A DNA stretch of 26,887 nucleotides from Alistipes sp. CAG:831 (GTDB lineage: Bacteria; Bacteroidota; Bacteroidia; Bacteroidales; UBA932): positions 125,825-152,711 of the forward strand of contig HF990397.1 of NCBI GenBank assembly GCA_000432775.1, read 5' to 3'. Both the position numbers and the translations under genes were made by a program. Within the stretch, counting starts at the first letter, position 1. The number at the start of each line of letters is the position of its first letter. Below the pieces are notes generated by a model, which saw only the letters and a list, made by a program, of their open reading frames with translations, was not told where the DNA came from and did no database searches. Positions 1-7,579 of this stretch are shown in pieces.

Positions 1-300
1 GAAGAGCGTGGAGTCAAGTCCGACCGGATCCATATGGAATGTCACCGAAAAACTCAGGAAAGACTTCCCGTCATCCTTCAGCTCCACCAGAGAGAAAGGC
101 TCCCGGCGGGCTACGACGAATCCGAGGCTTATGCCCTTGTATTCTATATGGACGCTGTCTCTGTCAGCGGTGATCTTGCCGCCGTACTCCTCCGGGACAT
201 TCTGCACCAGTTGGCTGAGATCCCCGAAAAGGCCGAACAGCACCATGGGAGGCCGCTTGAGAAGAACCTCGCGGCCGGTCAATTTAGTCTCGTTACTCAT
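1..300 (-). CDS. SRPBCC/START-like protein, partial (cut by window start)
   Basis: Reading the minus strand from an ATG at 300 gives 100 codons open to the window edge, so the C-terminus is missing. The start overlaps the pyrE stop by 8 bases (ATGAGTAA), which indicates translational coupling. The visible protein begins MSNETKLTGREVLLKRP, followed by a helix with FGDLSQLVQNVPEEYGGKI and beta-rich stretches (SVHIEYKGISLGFVVARREP, SFSVTFHMDP). This pattern fits the small SRPBCC (polyketide-cyclase/START-like) proteins that follow pyrE in many Bacteroidota. That family has a hydrophobic ligand cavity, and the function of these members is not established. The family call is by resemblance and position. 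The coding call itself is firm because the frame is open and coupled. Confidence 0.7.
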   Translation of the reverse strand, partial: MSNETKLTGREVLLKRPPMVLFGLFGDLSQLVQNVPEEYGGKITADRDSVHIEYKGISLGFVVARREPFSLVELKDDGKSFLSFSVTFHMDPVGLDSTLF

Positions 301-934
301 GGTCCTTGCTCCACTTGTCAGGATCGTATCTCCACTCCTTCAGCATCTTCACGTCACCTTCCCGGATATAGCCGGTATCGAGGGCCACGTCCACCAGGGT
401 ATCGTAGTTGGAAAGAGTATGCAGCTCCACGTCGGCGTTCTCGAAGGCACGGCGGGAACGGTCAAAGTTGTAGGAGAAGATGGCCACCATGCCCGCAATG
501 TGCACTCCGCACTTGAGCAGGGCATCCACAGCTGCCAGGCTGCTCTGGCCGGTGGAGATGAGGTCCTCGATGACCACCACCCTCTCGCCTCCGCGGAGCA
601 CGCCCTCTACCTGGTTGCCCATGCCGTGGTCCTTGGCCTTGGAGCGGATGTATACGAAAGGCTTGCCCATCATCTCGGCGACTATGGCACCGTAGGCGAT
701 GGCGCCTGTAGCCACACCGGCTATCACGTCTACATCCTTGAACGTGGCGTTGATAACCTCTATCATGGCCTCGCAGATGGTCTTGCGGAAGGCCGGATAT
801 GACAGGGCCTTGCGGTTGTCACAATAGATGGGTGAGTGAAGTCCCGATGCCCAAAGGAAAGGCTTCTCGGGACTGAGCTTTACTGCCTCGATTTCGAGCA
901 GTCCCTTTGCAATTTTATATTCCGTATTTTCCAT
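293..934 (-). CDS. pyrE: Orotate phosphoribosyltransferase
   Basis: This enzyme joins orotate to PRPP to give OMP, step five of de novo UMP synthesis, in the cytoplasm. The 213-residue product has the usual family length. The PRPP-binding signature VVVIEDLISTGQSS lies at residues 119-132. The catalytic loop KAKDHG at 99-104 carries the lysine/histidine pair, and the N-terminal segment LWASGLHSPIYCDNR at 28-41 is typical of PyrE. The ATG at 934 lies 24 bases after a TAACTTTG -7 motif (959-966), which supports this start. The stop overlaps the start of the downstream SRPBCC gene, so the two form an operon. Nothing is missing from the active site that I can see. Confidence 0.97.
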   Translation of the reverse strand: MENTEYKIAKGLLEIEAVKLSPEKPFLWASGLHSPIYCDNRKALSYPAFRKTICEAMIEVINATFKDVDVIAGVATGAIAYGAIVAEMMGKPFVYIRSKAKDHGMGNQVEGVLRGGERVVVIEDLISTGQSSLAAVDALLKCGVHIAGMVAIFSYNFDRSRRAFENADVELHTLSNYDTLVDVALDTGYIREGDVKMLKEWRYDPDKWSKDHE

Positions 935-958
935 ATTTTACCTTTTCTAAAAATCGCT

Positions 959-966
959 CAAAGTTA
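959..966 (-). promoter_or_regulatory. Predicted -7 element for pyrE
   Basis: On the minus strand this reads TAACTTTG, an exact match to the Bacteroidota TAnnTTTG -7 consensus, 24 bases before the pyrE ATG. That spacing recurs at most other genes here. No convincing -33 TTTG is seen at the usual distance. Confidence 0.55.
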
Positions 967-988
967 GTAAAAATTCCATTACGAACCA

Positions 989-1987
989 CTACAGAGAGCA
1001 AAAGAATGTTACAAGAAACGGCACGCTGAAATCTACCACGAAGCCGTGGAACATCGACAGCACCGTATACTTCTCCCCGCTGGCCTGGATGATTGAAGGC
1101 AGGGTCACGTCCATGGTGGTGGCGCCTCCGCATGAGATGGGGGCCAGGGGACCGAACCAGCGCACCAGCACAGGCGCCAGGATAAGAGTCAGGAACTCCC
1201 GGCAGATGTTGGATATGAGGGCCACTGTTCCAAGTCCTGCTCCGATGTACTCCGTTATCAGCACACTTGAGAGCGAGTAGTAGGCAAATCCGGAGCCCAC
1301 GGCCATCATCTCCGGCACAGTCCGGTGCGGGACGAGCAGACCGAGCAGGGCCGCAGCGGCGAGGGTCCCCAGGACAGTCATGAGCGGCAGCAGGGCCAGA
1401 CGGGGATTGAGACGCTTGAAGCCGCCGATAATTTCAGGATTATTGCCGACACTGAAGCCCACACTGAGTATCAGGGCATAGAGAGCATACATGGCCACAC
1501 CCGTCTGCGACATGTCCACCGGCAGGACGTCCGAGACTCCTAAAAGTATGCCGGCCACAAAGAATGCGATGATGATCAGACTGTCCTTCAAGGCTCCCGA
1601 GCGGGCCTTGGCTCCGTCTTCCTCCGAAACTGTCTTCCGGCTGTCCACAGATGCCTGCGCGTCACCTCCTCCAGGAGTCCCTGCGTCTGTCATGTCCGCA
1701 TCTGGTCCGGTCTTCGGCCTCTGCTCACTCCGGCGGGCCCAGCGCCACAGCAGCATAGCCGCCAGGCAACTGCCCAGTGCACACACTACGGCAATCAGGG
1801 CCGCCTCCGCTCCCAGCGTCGGCAGGCTCCGGATCAGCTCCCGGTTACACCCGACCTCCACTCCCAGGAGGAAAAGCAGCAGCCATATCAGCGCCATCGT
1901 GACCTTGCCGGTCCATGTAATGCGCCACCGCCGGAGAAGATATCCGGTCAGCACGCCGCCGAACAAAAAACCGAATAATATCAGCAT
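989..1987 (-). CDS. lysO: LysO-family (DUF340) lysine exporter, fused form
   Basis: A polytopic inner-membrane protein of 332 residues. The first part (residues 1 to about 97) holds three hydrophobic helices, starting MLILFGFLFGGVLTGYLLRR. A polar linker rich in D, G, S and T follows at about 98-142. The second part has several more membrane segments and the conserved stretch SGFAYYSLSSVLITEYIGAGLGT. The family exports L-lysine and thialysine. Some Bacteroidota, as I recall, carry the two halves as separate adjacent genes; here they are one frame joined by the linker. I chose the ATG at 1987 rather than an in-frame ATG at 2074, because a TATATTTG promoter motif lies between them (2012-2019) and the 29 extra residues are not membrane-like. 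LysE, an unrelated exporter family, is also encoded in this window. Confidence 0.85.
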   Translation of the reverse strand: MLILFGFLFGGVLTGYLLRRWRITWTGKVTMALIWLLLFLLGVEVGCNRELIRSLPTLGAEAALIAVVCALGSCLAAMLLWRWARRSEQRPKTGPDADMTDAGTPGGGDAQASVDSRKTVSEEDGAKARSGALKDSLIIIAFFVAGILLGVSDVLPVDMSQTGVAMYALYALILSVGFSVGNNPEIIGGFKRLNPRLALLPLMTVLGTLAAAALLGLLVPHRTVPEMMAVGSGFAYYSLSSVLITEYIGAGLGTVALISNICREFLTLILAPVLVRWFGPLAPISCGGATTMDVTLPSIIQASGEKYTVLSMFHGFVVDFSVPFLVTFFCSL

Positions 1988-2011
1988 ACAATCATCATTT
2001 AATTCAGGGCG

Positions 2012-2019
2012 CAAATATA
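2012..2019 (-). promoter_or_regulatory. Predicted -7 element for lysO
   Basis: The minus strand reads TATATTTG (consensus TAnnTTTG), 24 bases before the chosen ATG at 1987 and downstream of the alternative start at 2074. It therefore also decides the start of the gene. Confidence 0.6.
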
Positions 2020-2092
2020 ATGTATAATCAAATATCCGCAGCCTCAACCGCACGGGGTTCCCACAGTCGGGCACCTTCCACCTTTGACATAC

Positions 2093-2133
2093 AAAAAGGG
2101 AGTGCTCCAGAATTCAAATTCCGGAACACTCCC
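2093..2133 (-). terminator. Intrinsic terminator of clpB
   Basis: Transcribed from the minus strand, 2133 to 2098 folds as a 17-bp stem (left arm GGGAGTGTTCCGGAATT) with a TG loop. All positions pair once two G-U wobbles are allowed, and a run of five T follows (2097-2093). On the plus strand the same wobbles become mismatches, so the element is oriented for clpB. It starts 44 bases after the clpB stop. Confidence 0.9.
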
Positions 2134-2177
2134 ATTACTACTTTACCGCCTTACAGCATACCCACATTCAGGTCATA

Positions 2178-4346
2178 TTACCTGGATGTGATGACAATCC
2201 GGTCACCAGAGACATCCACCAGCACCGGCCTGTCCTTGGATACCGAGCCTTCGATGAGGTCCTTGGCCAGCATGTTGACCAGCTCCCGCTGGAGGATACG
2301 CTTGATAGGACGGGCACCATAGGCAGGATCGTAGCCTTTCTCGGACATATAGTCTATGAACTTCTGACTGAAATCTATCCGGATGCCGTGCTCCTCCATC
2401 TTCTTCTTCAACGCATCGAGCTGAAGATTCAGGATACCGAGTATGTCCTTACGGGTCAGCGGCTCGAACATGATGATCTCATCTATACGGTTGATGAACT
2501 CCGGGCGCATCCCCTTCTTCAGAATGTCTATCACGGCCCTGCGGCACTCTTCCAGTACATCGGCCCTGGAAGCCTTGTCGTCTATATGCTCGATACGCTG
2601 CATGTACTCCTGAATCACTTCCGCACCGACGTTGGAGGTCATGATCAGAATAGTGTTCTTGAAGTCCACCGTACGGCCCTTGTTGTCGGTCAGACGTCCG
2701 TCGTCGAGCACCTGCAGCAGGATGTTGAACACGTCCGGATGGGCCTTCTCTATCTCGTCCAGCAGGATTACCGAGTACGGCTTGCGGCGCACGGCCTCGG
2801 TAAGCTGCCCTCCCTCGTCATATCCGACATATCCCGGAGGAGCGCCGACCAGACGGGAGACGCTGTGCCTCTCCTGGTACTCGCTCATATCGATACGGGT
2901 CATCATGTTCTCGTCGTTGAACAGGGCCTCGGCCAGGGCCTTGGCCAGCTCGGTCTTACCGACACCGGTGGTACCCAGGAACATGAACGACCCTATGGGC
3001 CTTTTCTCGTTCTGCAGTCCGGCACGGCTGCGGCGCACTGCATCGGCCACGGCACGCACGGCCTCGTCCTGACCCACCACTCTCTTGTGCAGCATGTCCT
3101 CCATGTGCAGCAACTTGACCTTCTCGCTCTCGAGCATACGGGTTACGGGTATACCGGTCCACTTCGACACGATCTCGGCGATGTCCTCCGGCTCCACAGA
3201 CTCGTTGATGAGCGGGTCGGGATTGGCGGCCTTCTGGGCCGTCAGTTCGTCTATCTCCTTCTGGGCCGAGGCTATCTTACCGTAGCGCAACTCCGCCACA
3301 CGGCCATAGTCACCGCTGCGCTCGGCCTCATCGGCCTGGAACCTGTACTGCTCGATGTCGGCACGCTTCTGGGAGATACGGGCCAGCAGGTCCTTCTCCA
3401 CCTTCCATTTGCGGTTGAGCTCGTCGAGCTGTTCCCTGGCCTCCTTGATGGAAGCCTGGATCTCGTCCAGCTTGGGCGAATGTCCCTCGCGCTTGATGGC
3501 CTCCCTCTCGATTTCCAGCTGCCGGATCTTACGGTTCAGTTCGTCGATGGGATCGGGCACCGAGTTCATCTCCAGACGCAGCTTCGAGGCAGCCTCATCT
3601 ATGAGGTCGATGGCCTTGTCAGGGAGGAAACGGTTGGTGATGTACCTGTGCGAGAGCTCCACGGCCGCGATGATGGCGTCATCGTCGATATGCACCTTGT
3701 GATGATTCTCGTATTTCTCCTTCAGTCCCCTGAGGATGGAAATGGACTCCGCCGGCGTGGGCTCGTCCACCATGACCATCTGGAAACGGCGTTCCAGGGC
3801 CTTGTCCTCCTCGAAGTACTTGCGGTACTCCTCGATAGTTGTCGAGCCGATGGCCCTCAGCTCGCCCCTGGCCAGGGCAGGCTTCAGGATGTTGGCCGCA
3901 TCCATAGCGCCTGACGAGCGCCCTGCTCCGACCAAAGTGTGTATCTCATCTATGAACAGGATGATCTCGCCCTGACTCTCGACCACGGCGTTGACCACTC
4001 CCTTCAGCCTTTCCTCAAACTCGCCCTGATACTTCGCGCCGGCCACGAGGGCACCCATGTCCAGCGAATAGATTTCCTTGGTCTTCAGGTTCTCCGGCAC
4101 GTCCTGACTGACTATCCTCTCGGCAATACCCTCCGAGATAGCCGTCTTGCCGACACCGGGCTCTCCGACCAGGATAGGATTGTTCTTCGTCCTCCGGCTC
4201 AGGATCTGGAGAACCCTCCGGATCTCCTCGTCCCTGCCGATGACGGGATCGAGTTTCCCCTCGCGGGCCCGCCGGTTCAGATTCACGGCGTACCTCTCGA
4301 GGAACTCCTTGTTGTTATTGTTCTCTTTGTAATTCATATTGTTCAT
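2178..4346 (-). CDS. clpB: ClpB disaggregase lacking the N-terminal domain
   Basis: A hexameric AAA+ chaperone that, with DnaK, pulls polypeptides out of aggregates in the cytoplasm. From the ATG at 4346 (722 residues) the order is: NBD1 with Walker A GEPGVGKT at 61-68, pore loop KYQGE near 105-109 and Walker B FIDE at about 131-134; a full coiled-coil middle domain at about 262-380; NBD2 with Walker A GTTGVGKT at 458-465 and the GYVGYDEGG pore loop; then the C-terminal D2 small domain. The long middle domain separates it from ClpA and ClpC. The usual Clp N domain of about 150 residues is absent: the protein starts at the linker before the KLDPVIGRDEEIRRV motif. AGGAG sits just before the ATG at 4346. 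An ATG at 4337 is possible, and one at 4409 would add 21 unrelated residues. Confidence 0.93.
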   Translation of the reverse strand: MNNMNYKENNNNKEFLERYAVNLNRRAREGKLDPVIGRDEEIRRVLQILSRRTKNNPILVGEPGVGKTAISEGIAERIVSQDVPENLKTKEIYSLDMGALVAGAKYQGEFEERLKGVVNAVVESQGEIILFIDEIHTLVGAGRSSGAMDAANILKPALARGELRAIGSTTIEEYRKYFEEDKALERRFQMVMVDEPTPAESISILRGLKEKYENHHKVHIDDDAIIAAVELSHRYITNRFLPDKAIDLIDEAASKLRLEMNSVPDPIDELNRKIRQLEIEREAIKREGHSPKLDEIQASIKEAREQLDELNRKWKVEKDLLARISQKRADIEQYRFQADEAERSGDYGRVAELRYGKIASAQKEIDELTAQKAANPDPLINESVEPEDIAEIVSKWTGIPVTRMLESEKVKLLHMEDMLHKRVVGQDEAVRAVADAVRRSRAGLQNEKRPIGSFMFLGTTGVGKTELAKALAEALFNDENMMTRIDMSEYQERHSVSRLVGAPPGYVGYDEGGQLTEAVRRKPYSVILLDEIEKAHPDVFNILLQVLDDGRLTDNKGRTVDFKNTILIMTSNVGAEVIQEYMQRIEHIDDKASRADVLEECRRAVIDILKKGMRPEFINRIDEIIMFEPLTRKDILGILNLQLDALKKKMEEHGIRIDFSQKFIDYMSEKGYDPAYGARPIKRILQRELVNMLAKDLIEGSVSKDRPVLVDVSGDRIVITSR

Positions 4347-4436
4347 AACTTTTCTCCTTTTCAGCGGTACTATTCGCAAAAAATCTGCCGTGATATTTTT
4401 TTCTGCCATAGTGGCATATTTTTATACATTTTTTAT

Positions 4437-4444
4437 TACATTTG
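4437..4444 (+). promoter_or_regulatory. Predicted -7 element for queE
   Basis: TACATTTG matches TAnnTTTG and lies 26 bases before the queE ATG. A short inverted repeat (CGGAT-AAA-ATCCG, 4448-4460) follows at the predicted transcription start. The -33 region is only T-rich. Confidence 0.5.
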
Positions 4445-4470
4445 TTCCGGATAAAATCCGCTTATAAGGA

Positions 4471-5106
4471 ATGACAGACGCACACACACACGCCTCCATC
4501 GGCACAGGGACAGTCCTTCCGGTAGTCGAATCCTTCTACACCGTTCAGGGAGAAGGTGTCAACACCGGAAAGGCAGCCTGGTTCATTAGGCTTGGAGGCT
4601 GCGACGTGCGCTGCCCGTGGTGCGATTCCAGGAATTCATGGGATGCCGCCTCCTTTCCCCTCACTGACATTGAGGACATAGTCAGCCCCATAACCGGCAG
4701 TCCTGCGGTCAACGTAGTGATTACCGGTGGTGAACCGCTGATGCACGACCTCGGTCCCCTCTGCGGAAGACTTAAAGAGAAAGGGTACAACATCTTTCTG
4801 GAGACCTCCGGCACCCATCCCCTGAGCGGTATCTTCGACTGGATATGCGTCTCCCCAAAAAAACACCGTCCTCCCCTGCAGGAGGTTCTGGAGAAGGCCG
4901 ACGAGCTCAAGGCAGTGGCAGGCTGTCTGGAGGATATCGCATGGGCAGAGGACATCAGAAAGCATGTAAGGAGACAATGCGTCCTGCTGCTGCAGCCCGA
5001 GTGGGGACAGAGGCAGAGCGCCACTCCTATTATAATAGAATATGTGAAGGAGCATCCGGAATGGAGAATATCGCTTCAGACACACAAATACCTCGGCATA
5101 CCTTAA
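4471..5106 (+). CDS. queE: 7-carboxy-7-deazaguanine synthase
   Basis: A radical SAM enzyme that rearranges 6-carboxytetrahydropterin to 7-carboxy-7-deazaguanine, on the way to preQ0, queuosine and other deazaguanines. The 211-residue protein shows the QueE N-terminus with FYTVQGEG at 22-29. The [4Fe-4S]-binding motif CxxxCxxC is at C44, C48 and C51 (GGCDVRCPWCD). The SAM-binding GGEP motif sits in VVITGGEPL, and ETSGT follows further on. The C-terminus QTHKYLGIP is typical of the family. No queC, queD or queF is visible beside it. It is divergent from clpB and is followed 60 bases later by two peptidase genes on the same strand, which could be read through. Confidence 0.95.
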   Translation: MTDAHTHASIGTGTVLPVVESFYTVQGEGVNTGKAAWFIRLGGCDVRCPWCDSRNSWDAASFPLTDIEDIVSPITGSPAVNVVITGGEPLMHDLGPLCGRLKEKGYNIFLETSGTHPLSGIFDWICVSPKKHRPPLQEVLEKADELKAVAGCLEDIAWAEDIRKHVRRQCVLLLQPEWGQRQSATPIIIEYVKEHPEWRISLQTHKYLGIP

Positions 5107-5119
5107 AACTCAACACAAT

Positions 5120-5139
5120 ACTATCAAATTACTATCAAA
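5120..5139 (+). repeat. Two direct repeats ACTATCAAA, 11-base period
   Basis: ACTATCAAA occurs at 5120-5128 and again at 5131-5139. The period of 11 bases is about one DNA helical turn. The repeats lie in the 60-base gap between queE and the first peptidase gene, 27 bases before its ATG. No TAnnTTTG motif is present in this gap, so it may be a regulator site or chance in AT-rich DNA. Confidence 0.5.
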
Positions 5140-5166
5140 CCAACAACTAATCTAATCTTTAACACC

Positions 5167-6387
5167 ATGTCAATCAAACACATTATCACTGCATTATGCA
5201 TCTGCTGCATGATCTCTCCTGCGCTTTCGGCACAGAAAAAGAGCAAAAAAGAGGCAGCACAGCCTGAAGGATATCAGTTCGAGACAGTGATCGAGATCCC
5301 TACCACCCCGATCAAGAACCAGAGCAGCACAGGCACATGCTGGTGCTTCTCAGCCCTGTCTTTCTTCGAGTCTGAGATTCTCCGCAACGGCTACACAGAG
5401 CCTCTTGATCTCTCCGAGATGTTCATCGTCCACAAATCCTATCAGGAAAAGGCCGAGAAGTTTGTAAGGCTTCACGGTGTCCTGAATTTCGGACAGGGAA
5501 GTTCATTCGGCAATGTACTCTACGGCCTCAAGAACTACGGTATCGTCCCCGAGTCTGAAATGCCCGGACTCAACTACGGCACTGACACCCACCGTCACGG
5601 TGAGCTCAGCGGTGTCCTCTCCGCCTACCTCGATGTAATAATCCGCAACCCCAACCGCCAGCTCTCCACAGCATGGCAGAGAGGTTTCAAGGGTATCCTC
5701 GACGCATATCTTGGAGAATGCCCCGAGACTTTCACCGTCAACGGTAAGGAGTACAATCCCCACACATATGTAGAAGCCCTCGGCCTCAATCTCGACGACT
5801 ACATCGACATCACATCCTGGACACACAAGCCCTTCTATCAGAAAATGATCATAGAGGTTCCTGACAACTGGCTCTGGGAGTCCTCAATGAACGTGCCCAT
5901 CGATGACCTCGTTGCCATCATCGACAACGCCCTCGAGAACGGCTACAGCGTAGCATGGGCAGCTGACGTGAGCGAGAAAGGCTTCAACCGCAACGGCCTC
6001 GGTATCGTTCCCGACTATGAGGCTCTCGAAGCCGAGATCAAGGAAGTAGGCTCCGACCAGGCCCACTGGATCGGCACCGACAAATCCGCAGATCCCCAGG
6101 CAATAGCCTTCGAGGCACCCTGCCCCGAACTGGAGATTACCCAGGAAATGCGTCAAATCGGTTATGACACATACCAGACTACAGATGACCACGGAATGCA
6201 TATCTTCGGTCTTGCCAAGGACCAGAACGGAAAGAAATACTATATGGTGAAGAACTCCTGGGGTGATTCAGGCAAATATCACGGAATATGGTATGTATCC
6301 GAGGCTTACGTAAGATACAAGACCATGGACATCATGGTCAACAAGAACGCCATCCCCGCTGACATCAAGGCCAAGATGGGACTTTAA
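5167..6387 (+). CDS. Secreted C1-family (bleomycin hydrolase-like) cysteine peptidase
   Basis: A papain-fold peptidase exported across the inner membrane, probably an aminopeptidase, 406 residues. A signal peptide covers about residues 1-22 (hydrophobic core, then SALS-AQKKS). The active site is visible: Q52 (oxyanion hole), C58 in GTCWCFS, H342 in DDHGMHIFG, and N363 in VKNSWG. Length, motif spacing and the large insert between C and H fit the bleomycin hydrolase/PepC branch (C1B) rather than short papains. Its C-terminus (AIPADIKAKMGL) is almost the same as that of the next gene. In this family the C-terminal arm lies in the active-site cleft and restricts it to exopeptidase action. The gene is 19 bases upstream of its paralogue. 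Substrate is unknown. Confidence 0.92.
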   Translation: MSIKHIITALCICCMISPALSAQKKSKKEAAQPEGYQFETVIEIPTTPIKNQSSTGTCWCFSALSFFESEILRNGYTEPLDLSEMFIVHKSYQEKAEKFVRLHGVLNFGQGSSFGNVLYGLKNYGIVPESEMPGLNYGTDTHRHGELSGVLSAYLDVIIRNPNRQLSTAWQRGFKGILDAYLGECPETFTVNGKEYNPHTYVEALGLNLDDYIDITSWTHKPFYQKMIIEVPDNWLWESSMNVPIDDLVAIIDNALENGYSVAWAADVSEKGFNRNGLGIVPDYEALEAEIKEVGSDQAHWIGTDKSADPQAIAFEAPCPELEITQEMRQIGYDTYQTTDDHGMHIFGLAKDQNGKKYYMVKNSWGDSGKYHGIWYVSEAYVRYKTMDIMVNKNAIPADIKAKMGL

Positions 6388-6406
6388 TCTTTAATTAATC
6401 AAACTT

Positions 6407-7567
6407 ATGAAATTACATTGCATCATAGCTGGAGCCCTGGCCATAACCATGGCCCTTCCCTCTGTTGCCGCTCCCAAGAAAAAGCAACAGGAACCTGAGA
6501 AAGTGAACCCCTATCAGTTCACCGAGCAGTTCAGGATACCCGTAACATCTGTCAAGGACCAGAACGCCACCGGTACATGCTGGTGTTTCGCCACCACCTC
6601 TTTCATCGAGGCGGAACTGCTCCGCATGGGCAAGGGCGAATATGACCTTTCCGAGCTCTACACAGTCCGTCAGAACTACTACGAGAGACTGAACGACAAC
6701 TACCTCCGCCGCGGCAAAGGCAACATCGGCGAGGGCAGCATAGGCCACATGACCTTCAACATCATCGACAAGTACGGCATCGTACCCCAGTCAGCATACT
6801 CAGGCATCAACTACGACTCCCCCCTGCCCAACCACAGGGAACTGGGCTCCTACCTCAGAGCCATAGCCGAAGCCTCTGTAAATCTCAAGGCCCGCTCCGA
6901 TGAGTACTGGGAACTGCAGGACGCACTCTTCGACATCTACATGGGCGAGGTTCCCGAGACCTTCACGTATGAAGGCAAGGAGTACACTCCCGAGTCCTTC
7001 AGGGACATGCTCGGCCTCAACACCGACGACTACATCGAGATTACCTCCTTCTCCCACCATCCCTTCTACCAGCAGGTGCCCCTCGAGATTCCGGACAACT
7101 GGGACCACGCACTGCTCTACAACCTGCCTCTGGACGAGATGATGGCTGTCATTGACAACGCCCTCAACACCGGCTACACTGTAAGCTGGGACGGAGACGT
7201 AAGCGAGAAAGGCTATGTGTACAGCCCCCTCGGAATCGCAATTCTTCCCGCTGACGCTACCCTCGACCGTAAGGCCATCGCTGCCACCGATACCCTCATC
7301 GCCGAAGTAGAGGAAGTGGACCAGGAGCTCCGCCAGCAGGGTTTCGAGTCCTTCGTCACCACTGACGACCATCTGGAGCACATAATCGGCATTGCCAACG
7401 ACACCGCTGGTACAAAGTACTACATCACCAAGAACTCCTGGGGAGCAGAAGGTCCCTACGAGGGATACCACTACATGTCCGAGAAATACGTAAGGGCCAA
7501 GACCATAAGCATCATTGTCCACAAGGACGCCATACCCTCGGACATCAAGGCAAAACTGGGACTGTAA
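6407..7567 (+). CDS. Secreted C1-family cysteine peptidase, tandem paralogue
   Basis: The 386-residue paralogue of the preceding gene, probably from a tandem duplication. A signal peptide covers about residues 1-22 (ALPSVAA, then a lysine-rich start of the mature protein). The catalytic set Q52, C58 (GTCWCFA), H322 (DDHLEHIIG) and N343 (TKNSWG) is intact, and the first two fall at exactly the same positions as in the upstream copy. The two differ most between the conserved LGI motif (near residue 275) and the catalytic His, where this copy is about 20 residues shorter, and in the residues after that His (LEH here, GMH upstream). This suggests different substrate preference. Only 12 bases separate it from pssA, so the three genes are probably co-transcribed. 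Confidence 0.92.
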   Translation: MKLHCIIAGALAITMALPSVAAPKKKQQEPEKVNPYQFTEQFRIPVTSVKDQNATGTCWCFATTSFIEAELLRMGKGEYDLSELYTVRQNYYERLNDNYLRRGKGNIGEGSIGHMTFNIIDKYGIVPQSAYSGINYDSPLPNHRELGSYLRAIAEASVNLKARSDEYWELQDALFDIYMGEVPETFTYEGKEYTPESFRDMLGLNTDDYIEITSFSHHPFYQQVPLEIPDNWDHALLYNLPLDEMMAVIDNALNTGYTVSWDGDVSEKGYVYSPLGIAILPADATLDRKAIAATDTLIAEVEEVDQELRQQGFESFVTTDDHLEHIIGIANDTAGTKYYITKNSWGAEGPYEGYHYMSEKYVRAKTISIIVHKDAIPSDIKAKLGL

Positions 7568-7579
7568 TACCGCTGAAGC

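Noticed and set aside
2388..3914. 508-codon open frame on the plus strand
   Set aside because: It is antisense to clpB. The translation is low-complexity Leu/His-rich and has no start signal.
4347..4409. Upstream start of clpB at 4409
   Set aside because: The extra 21 residues are basic and unlike any ClpB N domain, and the AGGAG sequence points to the ATG at 4346. It cannot be fully excluded.
4404..4416. Inverted repeat TGCCA-TAG-TGGCA in the clpB-queE spacer as an operator
   Set aside because: The arms are only 5 bases and it lies in AT-rich DNA with no second copy, so chance is likely.
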